DNA from: Sphingobacterium hungaricum | GTDB lineage: Bacteria > Bacteroidota > Bacteroidia > Sphingobacteriales > Sphingobacteriaceae | Assembly: GCF_015210005.1 (NCBI RefSeq) | Contig: NZ_MU158698.1 | Location: 186,001-250,000 of the forward strand | Length of the DNA stretch: 64,000 nucleotides | Direction of reading: 5' to 3' | Shown here: positions 17,775 to 26,481 of the stretch, in pieces | Position numbering within the stretch: position 1 is the stretch's first letter | How the letters are laid out: each line of letters starts with the position of its first letter | The notes under the pieces: model-generated | What the model was told of the DNA's origin: nothing | Database searches by the model: none | What the model saw: the letters and a program-made list of their open reading frames with translations, nothing else | Position numbers and translations under genes: made by a program

Positions 17775-17978
17775 ATGTACATTATAAAAGTAAAAGGTGT
17801 CGCTAAAATCCCGGATTACGTTCAATTACGTGATGATGCGTTTACACTACTGGCATATTTTCGAGTAGACCGACCTGACAAATCCTTGGATAAAATCGGA
17901 TTGGCTGACAAAGCCGAATACATTATGGAATTGGTTAGGGAATTGCCATTTGGCGAAATAAAAAAAATTGAAATATAA
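17775..17978 (+). CDS. Small conserved-looking protein ahead of ftsE
   Basis: A 67-residue soluble protein rich in charged residues that I cannot assign to a family. It has a beta-rich start (MYIIKVKGVAKI) and an amphipathic helix in the middle (DKIGLADKAEYIMELVREL). TAACTTTG at 17760-17767 looks like a -7 promoter box only seven bases before the start codon, which would make the transcript nearly leaderless. It lies five bases upstream of ftsE and is likely co-transcribed with it. Confidence 0.6.
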   Translation: MYIIKVKGVAKIPDYVQLRDDAFTLLAYFRVDRPDKSLDKIGLADKAEYIMELVRELPFGEIKKIEI

Positions 17979-17983
17979 TTACA

Positions 17984-18664
17984 ATGGCTCAAAACACAGT
18001 TATTAAGCTTAAGAACGTAGATATTTACCAACAAAAGCATTTGGTATTGTCCAACGTGAACTTAGATATTGAACAAGGAGAATTTTTATATTTAATCGGA
18101 CAATCAGGAACTGGTAAGAGTAGTTTGCTAAAAATTATTTACGGCGACCTGTACATTTCTTCAGGAGAAGGAGTTGTCGCTGGTTTTGATTTGAAAAAAT
18201 TGCACGAAAACGATGTTCCTTATTTGCGCAGAAAATTGGGCATTGTTTTTCAGGATTTTCATTTGTTAAATGACCGCACGGTAGAGAAAAACCTGGAATT
18301 CGCATTGCGCGCGACTGGCTGGAAAGAGAAATCATTGATTGAGAACAGAATGCTGGATGTGCTTGAGAAAGTAGGCCTTCGTTCGAAATTAAAGAAAATG
18401 CCTCATGAATTATCCGGTGGTGAACAGCAACGTGTCGTCATTGCGCGAGCATTATTGAATAACCCTGAAATTATTCTTGCCGATGAGCCGACTGGAAACT
18501 TAGACCCTTCCACCTCAGAAGAAATCGTTTTGTTGTTAAAAGACATTGCCTCTGCAGGAACTGCTGTTTTGATGGCAACGCACGATTACCAAATCATCAA
18601 AAACATGCCAGCCCGCATTATCAAAACGGCAGATGGCGTGCTGTATGACAATGTAAGTATCTAA
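17984..18664 (+). CDS. ftsE: FtsE-like ABC transporter ATPase
   Basis: A 226-residue ATP-binding subunit. It has Walker A GQSGTGKSS, signature LSGGEQQR, Walker B IILADEPTGNLD and the switch His in MATHDYQI. The ADEPTGNLD form and overall length fit the FtsE/LolD/MacB group. FtsE works with the membrane protein FtsX to activate cell-wall hydrolases during division. No ftsX lies beside it, so the partner must be elsewhere and a LolD-like role cannot be excluded. Confidence 0.8.
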   Translation: MAQNTVIKLKNVDIYQQKHLVLSNVNLDIEQGEFLYLIGQSGTGKSSLLKIIYGDLYISSGEGVVAGFDLKKLHENDVPYLRRKLGIVFQDFHLLNDRTVEKNLEFALRATGWKEKSLIENRMLDVLEKVGLRSKLKKMPHELSGGEQQRVVIARALLNNPEIILADEPTGNLDPSTSEEIVLLLKDIASAGTAVLMATHDYQIIKNMPARIIKTADGVLYDNVSI

Positions 18665-18671
18665 ACCCTGT

Positions 18672-18738
18672 ACTGACAAGTTTTGTTATTTAAGACATAT
18701 TGTTCTATTCCAAAAAAATAAACTGACAGCTTGTCGGT
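18672..18738 (+). promoter_or_regulatory. ACTGACA repeats upstream of grpE (activator-like sites)
   Basis: Two ACTGACA-containing sites are present: ACTGACAAG at 18672-18680 and an imperfect palindrome ACTGACA-GCT-TGTCGGT at 18722-18738. They lie just upstream of a sigma-54-like promoter (18749-18765). The layout is what one expects for binding sites of an enhancer-binding or stress regulator controlling grpE-dnaJ. The binding protein is not known from this window. Confidence 0.5.
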
Positions 18739-18748
18739 GTTTTTGCTA

Positions 18749-18765
18749 TTGGCAGAAAGTTTGAA
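18749..18765 (+). promoter_or_regulatory. Sigma-54-like promoter of grpE-dnaJ
   Basis: TTGGCAGAAAGTTTGAA resembles the -24/-12 sigma-54 consensus (TGGCAC, five bases, TTGC). The GG and the downstream TTTG have the right spacing, but GA replaces the usual GC at -12. The start codon of grpE is 55 bases downstream. It could alternatively be a heat-shock promoter of another sigma type. Confidence 0.45.
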
Positions 18766-18820
18766 CAGACAAATTGATGTTTAATATTTTATATAGTATA
18801 TTTTACTTTAACAGTTAATT

Positions 18821-19348
18821 ATGAGCGAAAAGGATTTTCAAGACGAAAATAATCATACAGAAGAGAATTTGAATGAAGCAAATTCAGCCGAAGAAATTTC
18901 GACTGAAGAACAACTACAAAAACAATTAGACGAAGCAAATGACAAATATGCTCGTTTGTTCGCTGAATTTGACAATTACAAAAAAAGAACTTCAAGAGAA
19001 AAAGTAGATTTAATTCAATCTGCGGGAAAAGAAGTGATTGCAAAATTATTGCCTGTGCTTGATGATTTCGACCGCGCGCTTGCTTCAATGGAGAATTCGC
19101 CGAGCGTGGAATCTGTAAAAGAAGGCATTGATTTAGTAAATAATAAATTTAGAAAAACATTAGAACAACAAGGTCTGAAAGAAATGGACGTTTTGGGACA
19201 ACCTTTTGATGCAGAATATCAAGAGGCCATCACAACAACTCCGGCTCCTTCAGAAGATTTAAAGAATAAAGTGGTGGATGTGCTTGAGAAAGGATATTTT
19301 TTGAATGACAAAGTTGTTCGATTTGCCAAAGTTATTATCGGTCAATAA
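18821..19348 (+). CDS. grpE: Nucleotide exchange factor GrpE
   Basis: Cytosolic co-chaperone that releases ADP from DnaK. The 175-residue protein has an acidic, disordered N-terminus (about 1-35), a long coiled coil starting at EEQLQKQLDEANDKYARLFAEFDN, the NYKKRTSREK motif, and a C-terminal beta domain ending in VLEKGYFLNDKVVRFAKVIIG, typical of GrpE. It is followed nine bases later by dnaJ, with AAGGAG between them as a ribosome-binding site. dnaK is not in the window. Confidence 0.96.
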   Translation: MSEKDFQDENNHTEENLNEANSAEEISTEEQLQKQLDEANDKYARLFAEFDNYKKRTSREKVDLIQSAGKEVIAKLLPVLDDFDRALASMENSPSVESVKEGIDLVNNKFRKTLEQQGLKEMDVLGQPFDAEYQEAITTTPAPSEDLKNKVVDVLEKGYFLNDKVVRFAKVIIGQ

Positions 19349-19357
19349 GGAGAATAA

Positions 19358-20509
19358 ATGTCGAAAAGAGATTACTATGATATTTTAGGTGTTACTCGGT
19401 CTTCGGATGGAGCAGAGATAAAAACAGCCTATAGAAAATTGGCAATAAAATATCATCCCGATAAAAACCCGGATGACAAAGCTGCTGAAGATAAATTTAA
19501 AGAAGCGGCAGAAGCTTATGAAATCTTAAGCAACCCAGAGAAACGTCAGCGCTATGACCAATTCGGCCATTCTGGCAATTCAGCTTCTGGATTCGGCGGC
19601 GGAAATATGAACATGGATGATATCTTCAGTCAGTTCGGAGATATTTTTGGTGGCGGAAGTCCTTTCGAAGGATTTTTTGGCGGAGGCAGGTCTTCCAGAG
19701 GAAATGGCCGACGTGTTCAAAAAGGAACCAATTTACGCATCAAAGTGAAACTTACTTTAGAAGAAATCGCTAAAGGAGTTGAGAAAAAAATAAAAGTCAA
19801 CAAGCAAGTTGCCTGTGAAACTTGTGATGGAACTGGAGCAAAAGATAAATCTTCTTACCACACATGTAGCACTTGTCAAGGTTCGGGTTCGGTAAGACGC
19901 GTCACCAATACGATTTTAGGCCAAATGCAAACAACCAGCACTTGTCCTACGTGTAATGGTCAAGGTGTTGAAATCACCGCGAAATGTACAGTTTGTAAAG
20001 GCGATGGTTTGGTTCGTGGAGAAGAAACTATTTCTATCAACATTCCGGCAGGTGTCAGCGAAGGCATGCAATTGTCGATGAGCGGAAAAGGAAATGCGGC
20101 TCCGCATGGCGGAATACCGGGCGACCTAATTATTCTTGTCGAAGAAGTTGTCCACGAATCGCTGAAACGCGATGGCATCAATGTAATTTATGATTTGTAC
20201 ATCAATTTCGCAGATGCTGCTTTGGGTACAAGCATAGAAGTTCCAACAATTGATGGTAAAGCTAAAATAAAAATCGACCCAGGAACCCAAGCTGGTAAAA
20301 TATTGCGTTTAAAAGGCAAAGGTGTGCCTGAAGTCAATTCGTACCACAAGGGAGACCAGTTGGTGTATGTGAACATTTGGACACCGAAAGCTGTTTCAGC
20401 TGAAGAACGTTCATTATTGGAAAAACTAAAAACTTCGGTTAATTTTAAACCTCAACCCGGAAAAAGCGAGAAATCATTTTTCGAACGGATTAAAGAATAT
20501 TTTGAATAA
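19358..20509 (+). CDS. dnaJ: Chaperone DnaJ
   Basis: Type I Hsp40 that stimulates the DnaK ATPase and delivers unfolded substrates. In order it has the J domain with HPD at residues 33-35, a Gly/Phe-rich linker (about 70-120), a zinc domain of four CxxCxGxG repeats ([32 protein letters not shown]), and C-terminal substrate-binding domains. The length of 383 residues is normal. It is the second gene of the grpE-dnaJ operon. Confidence 0.97.
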   Translation: MSKRDYYDILGVTRSSDGAEIKTAYRKLAIKYHPDKNPDDKAAEDKFKEAAEAYEILSNPEKRQRYDQFGHSGNSASGFGGGNMNMDDIFSQFGDIFGGGSPFEGFFGGGRSSRGNGRRVQKGTNLRIKVKLTLEEIAKGVEKKIKVNKQVACETCDGTGAKDKSSYHTCSTCQGSGSVRRVTNTILGQMQTTSTCPTCNGQGVEITAKCTVCKGDGLVRGEETISINIPAGVSEGMQLSMSGKGNAAPHGGIPGDLIILVEEVVHESLKRDGINVIYDLYINFADAALGTSIEVPTIDGKAKIKIDPGTQAGKILRLKGKGVPEVNSYHKGDQLVYVNIWTPKAVSAEERSLLEKLKTSVNFKPQPGKSEKSFFERIKEYFE

Positions 20510-20530
20510 TTAGAAGTCTTATTTTAATGG

Positions 20531-20564
20531 AAATGCGAAGCCTTAAAGGTCTTCGCATTTTTTG
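20531..20564 (+). terminator. Terminator of grpE-dnaJ
   Basis: 10-bp perfect stem (20531-20540 with 20551-20560) followed by a T-run, 22 bases after the dnaJ stop. Confidence 0.9.
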
Positions 20565-20671
20565 TTTCTAGAGAAATTCGCCCCTCACATCAGACACTAA
20601 ATACAAATATTGCGTGCAATTTGTTCCGAATTGCTATTGCTTAATGGTATATTTGGAGATATTACAGAAAA

Positions 20672-21580
20672 ATGAACGATAGCAATTTAGTGGATAAGAA
20701 ATTACATCCGAGAAATAAACATAGAAATGGGTATGATTTTTCGACATTGTTAAGAAAGAACGAAGAACTCAAACCTTTCGTTTTTGTTAACGATTATGGG
20801 AATCAAACGATAGACTTTTCAAATCCAGAAGCTGTTCTTAGTTTAAACAAATCCCTACTAAAGAAGCATTACAACATTACCTTTTGGGAAATCGGCAAAA
20901 ACAACCTCTGCCCTCCTATTCCAGGGCGTGTGGATTATATTCATTACTTGGCTGATTTATTAGCCTCTGATAATGACGAAGAAATTCCGACAGGAAAAAC
21001 GGTAAAGATTTTAGATATTGGTACAGGTGCTAGCGCAATTTATCCGATTTTAGGCGCACAGGAATATGCATGGGATTTTGTCGGAACGGATATCGATGCA
21101 GCAGCTTTACATTTTGCGCAGCAAAATATCAGCAAAAATGCTTGGTTGAAAAAACAGATCAGCTTTAGGCTACAGCCCGATAAAACAAAAATGTTTGATG
21201 GTGTTTTAGAAAAGTCAGACAACTTTACAGCGGTGATTTGCAATCCGCCATTTTACAAATCAAGAGAAGACAATTGGACCAGCACCACAAAAAAATTCAA
21301 CAACCTCAATAAATCAAAAGAAGCATTGCCTCAGCAAAACTTTGGCGGGCATCCGAACGAATTGTGGTATGAGGGTGGCGAACGCGCTTTTATCAGGAAT
21401 ATGATTTACGAAAGCATGAAGTACAAAGACCAATTGGGTTGGTGTACGTCATTAGTTGCGGACAAAGCAAACTTAAAACCGCTGATCTCCGTTTTGGAAT
21501 ACAACAAGGCAAAAAAAGTGACGATCATTCCTATGGCTCAAGGAAATAAGATCTCCAGGATCTTAGCTTGGAAATTTTAA
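20672..21580 (+). CDS. rlmF: 23S rRNA (adenine(1618)-N6)-methyltransferase
   Basis: SAM-dependent methyltransferase that modifies A1618 of 23S rRNA. The 302-residue protein has the family's N-terminal LHPRNKHRNGYDF, the SAM-binding motif ILDIGTGASAIYPILG, an acidic DIDAAALHFAQ strand end, and the catalytic CNPPFYKS (N-P-P-F) motif. The length fits RlmF. It forms a single-gene unit with its own terminator. Confidence 0.93.
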   Translation: MNDSNLVDKKLHPRNKHRNGYDFSTLLRKNEELKPFVFVNDYGNQTIDFSNPEAVLSLNKSLLKKHYNITFWEIGKNNLCPPIPGRVDYIHYLADLLASDNDEEIPTGKTVKILDIGTGASAIYPILGAQEYAWDFVGTDIDAAALHFAQQNISKNAWLKKQISFRLQPDKTKMFDGVLEKSDNFTAVICNPPFYKSREDNWTSTTKKFNNLNKSKEALPQQNFGGHPNELWYEGGERAFIRNMIYESMKYKDQLGWCTSLVADKANLKPLISVLEYNKAKKVTIIPMAQGNKISRILAWKF

Positions 21581-21610
21581 ATAGCCACAGAACATATTTA
21601 ACGAATCAAT

Positions 21611-21638
21611 TTAGCTCTTCTACATGAAGAGCTTTTTT
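21611..21638 (+). terminator. Terminator of rlmF
   Basis: 8-bp perfect stem (AGCTCTTC 21613-21620 with GAAGAGCT 21626-21633) followed by a six-T run, 32 bases after the rlmF stop. Confidence 0.9.
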
Positions 21639-21675
21639 ATTCTGCGAACTAAATAATAGTTTTGATTAACTAACT

Positions 21676-21723
21676 TAAATTAAAATCAAAATAAATGTTA
21701 AATTTTATTTTGATTTTAATTTA
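21676..21723. repeat. 20-bp perfect inverted repeat upstream of susC
   Basis: Arms 21676-21695 and 21704-21723 are exact reverse complements, separated by eight bases. The sequence is AT-rich (the left arm contains TTAAAATCAAAA). It lies within the 341-base gene-free stretch between rlmF and the first susC gene. The right arm overlaps a TTTTG that could be the -33 box of a promoter with TATCTTGC at 21731-21738. It is a candidate operator or a long RNA/DNA hairpin. Confidence 0.6.
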
Positions 21724-21738
21724 TTAACTGTATCTTGC
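21708..21738 (+). promoter_or_regulatory. Possible promoter of the SusCD locus
   Basis: TTTTG (21708-21712), an 18-base spacer and TATCTTGC (21731-21738) approximate the Bacteroidota -33/-7 consensus with mismatches in the -7 box. If used, it gives an untranslated leader of roughly 180 bases. Nothing else recognisable is seen between 21739 and 21921. Confidence 0.3.
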
Positions 21739-21921
21739 TCTCAATAACTATAAACTGAATTAACTTAATTTTAAAACTTAACCTGATAAAGAACGAATTA
21801 TTATGAGTAAATTTTCCAATCAACACAACTAAATCCATTTAGCAAATAGATTTTTTGACGCTATGCTCTTCGCATACTGTCGCTACGAATTATAACCATT
21901 TTTTCATTGTAACCATTTGTT

Positions 21922-24900
21922 ATGCAATTAAAGTTTTTAATTAACTTTCGTAAGCTATTTTATGTCCTATCCTTATTTTCAATAAGTTTATGTTTTCAAT
22001 TAATAGTTAATGATGTTAATGCTAGTACTTTGTTTGTTCTTCAGCAGGACAGCACTTCTTTAGAAAAGGATATCGAAAACGAAGTCGATCCATCGGGAGC
22101 ATTTGTGGATACTGTCGTATTTATTGATAAAAAAATATTTACGGACAAGCCTCAGCCAATTTCTGAACGATCACTGAAAGATATTTCTTTATCTCCATTT
22201 ATTAGTTTACAACAACTTCTAAAAGCCGAAAAAGCAGGATTAACTGTTTTTGAATCCACAGGCGAACCGGGCACGAACCAACACATGTTCATCCGCGGTA
22301 TTTCTCGTCCTTTGCTTTCTAAGAAAGACAGTTACCAATCACAGCCTTTGGTTGTATTGGATGGAATTCCATTAATTGGAGAACACCCATTCTCTTACAT
22401 GATCCAATCCTATGATTTGGAAAGAATCGGAACCGAGAACAATTTGTTGGCGAATATTGACATCGACAACATCGAATCCATTCGGGTTCTAAAAGACCTT
22501 TCGACCATGGCCATTTATGGTCCAATGGCCGCGAATGGTGTGATTGAAATCACATCGAAACGGAATGTAGAAAACAATGACCGCCGCATCAGCTTGAATG
22601 CGTTCTCCGGTTTTGTTCAAAGACCATCAGTGACTACAATCAATGGCAGTTACGAAAATAATTTCAGGAAGCAATTTTATGATCTATACACCACAAACGG
22701 TAAGTATTCAGATGATGATAACTACCCTGTGTATTTAGGAGATTCATTGAACAATGCCTATTACGGAGTTTCAAATTGGTCCGATAGTTATTATAAAACT
22801 TCCTTTCAGCATGGCATTAACGGAAATATCTCTGGCGGTGGCCCTCGTGCGAACTTCCAATTTGCTTTAGGAAATATTAAGAACTCTGGAATCGCTGATC
22901 AAACTCAGGTTGAACGTTACAATGCTCGCTTTTTGCTAAATCTTAAACCGGTTAAATGGTTGACGTTTTCGTCCATGATTAATGGAAATAGATTAGACAG
23001 AGACCGCAACAGGAATTTAAGCAGCCGTTATGCGATGATGTCTTATTTCCCCGATCTAAGCGCTCCTTTAGCACCTAACAAAGAAATATATGACAGCTAT
23101 TTAGCTCAGTACGACAACAGTTTTGACGATAATTTCTCAAATATTGTTGAAGGATATGTAAACCTAAAATTTGAATTTGAAAAATTCAGGTTCCAATCCC
23201 GCATTGCATTAGATTACAACGAAAGTTACAGAGATGTTTTTTATTCGAGACCATTGATGGAATCCAATAGTTTCGCATCCAATTACTATGGATTTAACCA
23301 GCGCTTAATTTTTGACAACGTTGCCTCATACGACTGGATGATTGATGACAAGAATACATTTTATGTAGAGGCTGGAGGAAAATTACAATGGGACGCACAT
23401 AAATACAATTATGCATATGCTTATAAAGGTGTAAACGATTTTATAAAAGTGAACCTGTTAGACAATGATCCAAGAAATGGTGACAACCCAAATTACCTAA
23501 ATCCAACAGCATTTCCTCGTCAGTTAGTTTACAAATACTTAGACCGCACGCGTCATAACCTGGTATCGTTCCACACACAGGGAACATACAATTATGATAA
23601 GAAATACACCGCTTCAGTTTTATTGAGATATGACGGATCATCAAATGCACAACCGCTTGCGCGTTGGTTATTTACACCTGTAGTTTCATTGGGATGGAAT
23701 ATTAAAGAAGATCTTTTAAAAGACAACTCAAGCTTACAAGGACTTAACCTAAGAGCAAGTGCAGGACGAATTGGCGTTCTTAATCAATATGATGATTTTT
23801 CTCAGGGACCAAACTACACCGCACAAGTTGGATTCACTGGAAACGTAACTGTTCCAGGTTATAACGGATTTGCTGTATTGACGAGACCTTACGAAAGTGG
23901 CTGGGTGGGCTATGATATTCCTTGGGCATATTCAGATCAGGCAAATTTAGGCATTGACGCATCCTGGGAAAAACGCGGTTTATATGCTTCGGTTGACGTT
24001 TACTTAAAAGAAACTAAAAACCAGTTAATTCCTATCCCTTCTCTTTCTGAATATGGATACAGATACATGCATTCAGCAGGCATGAGCGTTCAAAATTCAG
24101 GAATTGATATTTCCTTTGGAGGTAATATCATCGAGAATAATTCAAAAGAATTATACTGGAAATCTGGATTGAACTTCTCGTTCAACAGCAATAAATTAAC
24201 TGCATTGCCAAATGGCCTTGATGAATTGGTTATTGACGGAAGATTATTAAAAGTCGGAGAAAGAATCGATAAATTTTGGCTGTTCGAAAACCAAGGAATT
24301 TACTTAACCGATGCAGACGTTCCTGAATTTGACGGCAAAAAATTGGCTTACAACGGCATCACGATGAAAGCTGGAGATCCGATATGGAAAGATGCAAATA
24401 ATGACCAGCAAATCAATGAAGACGACAGGCAATTGATGGGCAATATTATGCCAAAAGTTTCAGGGAATTGGTACCATACGGTAAACTATAAAAACTGGGA
24501 CTTAAATGTGAACTTGTTTTTCAACTTAGGCCGTCAGGTGGTGAATCAAGAAATGTCCAATCGTTTCAATTTCATCAACAATGAAGGTTCAAAAGATTTA
24601 AGTGCCATTAAAGAAATCACGTATTGGGAAAAGAGAGGCGATTATTCTAAGTATCCAATCTATAATCCTTGGAGCTCAGTGAACGCCTACCAAACCGATC
24701 AGGATTTATTCTTAGAAAACGCTTCTTTCTTAAAGTTAAGAACAGTTTCTCTGGGTTACAAAATGACAGACAAGATGCTTTCTTTCTTAAATGAAGGAGC
24801 AAGCCTGTACTTATATGTAACAGCGAATAATTTATTTACAATAACACCTTATTCGGGCAGAGATCCTGAGTTGGTTAACTTCTTAGGTTATGATAATGGA

Positions 24901-24954
24901 AACAGCCACATCATTCCTAAAACATACACAATTGGATTTAAACTAGGATTATAA
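21922..24954 (+). CDS. SusC/RagA-like TonB-dependent transporter 1
   Basis: Outer-membrane beta-barrel of 1010 residues that should import a ligand captured by its SusD partner, energised by TonB-ExbBD. After an N-terminal signal region (about 1-35) comes a plug domain recognisable by FIRGIS, PLVVLDGIPLIGE and DNIESIRVLKDLSTMAIYGPMAANGVIEITSKR. The barrel ends in the usual terminal strand pattern (KTYTIGFKLGL). The CarboxypepD-regulatory-like domain found at the front of most SusC proteins is missing. susD starts within about a dozen bases. First gene of an eleven-gene locus. Confidence 0.92.
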   Translation: MQLKFLINFRKLFYVLSLFSISLCFQLIVNDVNASTLFVLQQDSTSLEKDIENEVDPSGAFVDTVVFIDKKIFTDKPQPISERSLKDISLSPFISLQQLLKAEKAGLTVFESTGEPGTNQHMFIRGISRPLLSKKDSYQSQPLVVLDGIPLIGEHPFSYMIQSYDLERIGTENNLLANIDIDNIESIRVLKDLSTMAIYGPMAANGVIEITSKRNVENNDRRISLNAFSGFVQRPSVTTINGSYENNFRKQFYDLYTTNGKYSDDDNYPVYLGDSLNNAYYGVSNWSDSYYKTSFQHGINGNISGGGPRANFQFALGNIKNSGIADQTQVERYNARFLLNLKPVKWLTFSSMINGNRLDRDRNRNLSSRYAMMSYFPDLSAPLAPNKEIYDSYLAQYDNSFDDNFSNIVEGYVNLKFEFEKFRFQSRIALDYNESYRDVFYSRPLMESNSFASNYYGFNQRLIFDNVASYDWMIDDKNTFYVEAGGKLQWDAHKYNYAYAYKGVNDFIKVNLLDNDPRNGDNPNYLNPTAFPRQLVYKYLDRTRHNLVSFHTQGTYNYDKKYTASVLLRYDGSSNAQPLARWLFTPVVSLGWNIKEDLLKDNSSLQGLNLRASAGRIGVLNQYDDFSQGPNYTAQVGFTGNVTVPGYNGFAVLTRPYESGWVGYDIPWAYSDQANLGIDASWEKRGLYASVDVYLKETKNQLIPIPSLSEYGYRYMHSAGMSVQNSGIDISFGGNIIENNSKELYWKSGLNFSFNSNKLTALPNGLDELVIDGRLLKVGERIDKFWLFENQGIYLTDADVPEFDGKKLAYNGITMKAGDPIWKDANNDQQINEDDRQLMGNIMPKVSGNWYHTVNYKNWDLNVNLFFNLGRQVVNQEMSNRFNFINNEGSKDLSAIKEITYWEKRGDYSKYPIYNPWSSVNAYQTDQDLFLENASFLKLRTVSLGYKMTDKMLSFLNEGASLYLYVTANNLFTITPYSGRDPELVNFLGYDNGNSHIIPKTYTIGFKLGL

Positions 24955-24965
24955 TATTGAAGAAG

Positions 24966-26471
24966 ATGAAAAATAAAATTGTTCTATTCTTTGTGGTTTT
25001 GATTACGTCGAGTAGTTGTTCTAGTATGTTGGATGTAGATTCAACACGATTAGTATCAGAGAAAAATAAATGGACATCACTAGAGGATGCTCGAGCATCT
25101 ATTCTAGGGGTTTACGCATTGACAAAAGCAGCATTAGGTGATTACAACGCGCATTGGCTTTATGGAGAAATGCGTACGGGAGAATTTATCAGTCCCAATC
25201 GTCAGGATTTAAAAGCCATTGGTCGGAATGACCTGAATGCCTCCTACCCTGCTTTAGAAGCATTATCAAATTGGAGAAGATGGTATGCTGTAGTGAATTC
25301 TGCTAATACGTTTCTGGAACGTATACATGAAATTCGTGCAGCGGATAATCGCTACACTGAAAACACCATGGAAGTGGATATTGCGCAGGCAAGATTTTTA
25401 AGAGCCTTTGCTTATTTCTACATGGTTAGAATCTGGGGAGATGTGCCATTAATTGCGTCATCTCGTGAAGGTAATTTTGAAGACATGCCAAAAGAGGATG
25501 GAAATAAAATATTGGCTTGGGTCGAGCAAGAGCTTTTGGCGGCTGGCGAAAAGCTTCCTTACAGATACAGTGCAAATGACGAACAGCAACAGGGAGATTA
25601 TTACAACGAAAATAGCGGAAGATGGGATGGTGCATTAGTTCGTAAAGTCACTGCCTATGCAATTTTAGCGCACGTTGCAGCTTGGCAAAGTAATTATGCA
25701 GATGCCGCTGCTTACTCCAAATTTGTTTTAGACAATTATTCTAAAGCGAGCATTGGCTATATTTCTACAAGTACACTGACGAATGCGAATGGGTTTTTCT
25801 TTAACAAAAATATCAACCACCTTCTAGGCTTCAACTATGATTGGGGACACGTAGAATCTTCATTCACAGGACATATCGAAGAGCTGACTTTGGCTGCTCC
25901 TGTTGTTGACAAAACAGTTCCAGACATGTATTTGCCAAAAGAAGTCATTTTGGATGTTTTTGACGAAATGTCCGATGAACGATTCAGCATTGATACTTTG
26001 GGCAACCCGGTGACCGAAAACTACTTTAGAAATTTCAATGGACGCTATCCAATCTTTAGTAAAATAAAATGCATTCAGGGTGGTATCGCTGATCCTACAT
26101 TTAGAATCTTTAGCAGCGCGACTATCATTACTCGACTAGAAGATGTGACTTTGCTTCGTGCTGAGGCCTTAGCTGCTTTGGGCGAAAGCAATGGTGCAAT
26201 TTTATTGTTGGATGAAATTCGCGAACGCAGAGGATTGGAAAAATACACACAGGCTGTCAACGGAGATTTAATTGATGCGATTTTCTTAGAGCGTCAGCGC
26301 GAGCTGATGGGCGAAGGTCATCGCTGGTACGATTTGGTTCGCTACAATCGTATAAAAAACAATGATCCGGATTTTGTGAACCTCATTCAATCTGGCGGAA
26401 TCTATTGGCCGATTTCGAAAGACATTCGCAATCAAAACAAAAAAATTGTTCAAAATGATTATTGGAAATAA
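24966..26471 (+). CDS. SusD/RagB-like surface lipoprotein 1
   Basis: Surface-exposed helical-repeat lipoprotein that forms a lid over the SusC barrel and binds the ligand. A signal peptide runs into a lipobox-like SSSC about 17 residues from the ATG at 24966; an in-frame TTG at 24957 would add three residues. SusD features include AQARFLRAFAYFYMVRIWGDVPLI (TPR-like part), and the C-terminal ERQRELMGEGHRWYDLVRYNRI and YWPISKDI. Paired with the SusC just upstream. Confidence 0.93.
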   Translation: MKNKIVLFFVVLITSSSCSSMLDVDSTRLVSEKNKWTSLEDARASILGVYALTKAALGDYNAHWLYGEMRTGEFISPNRQDLKAIGRNDLNASYPALEALSNWRRWYAVVNSANTFLERIHEIRAADNRYTENTMEVDIAQARFLRAFAYFYMVRIWGDVPLIASSREGNFEDMPKEDGNKILAWVEQELLAAGEKLPYRYSANDEQQQGDYYNENSGRWDGALVRKVTAYAILAHVAAWQSNYADAAAYSKFVLDNYSKASIGYISTSTLTNANGFFFNKNINHLLGFNYDWGHVESSFTGHIEELTLAAPVVDKTVPDMYLPKEVILDVFDEMSDERFSIDTLGNPVTENYFRNFNGRYPIFSKIKCIQGGIADPTFRIFSSATIITRLEDVTLLRAEALAALGESNGAILLLDEIRERRGLEKYTQAVNGDLIDAIFLERQRELMGEGHRWYDLVRYNRIKNNDPDFVNLIQSGGIYWPISKDIRNQNKKIVQNDYWK

Positions 26472-26481
26472 TACCGTTCTC

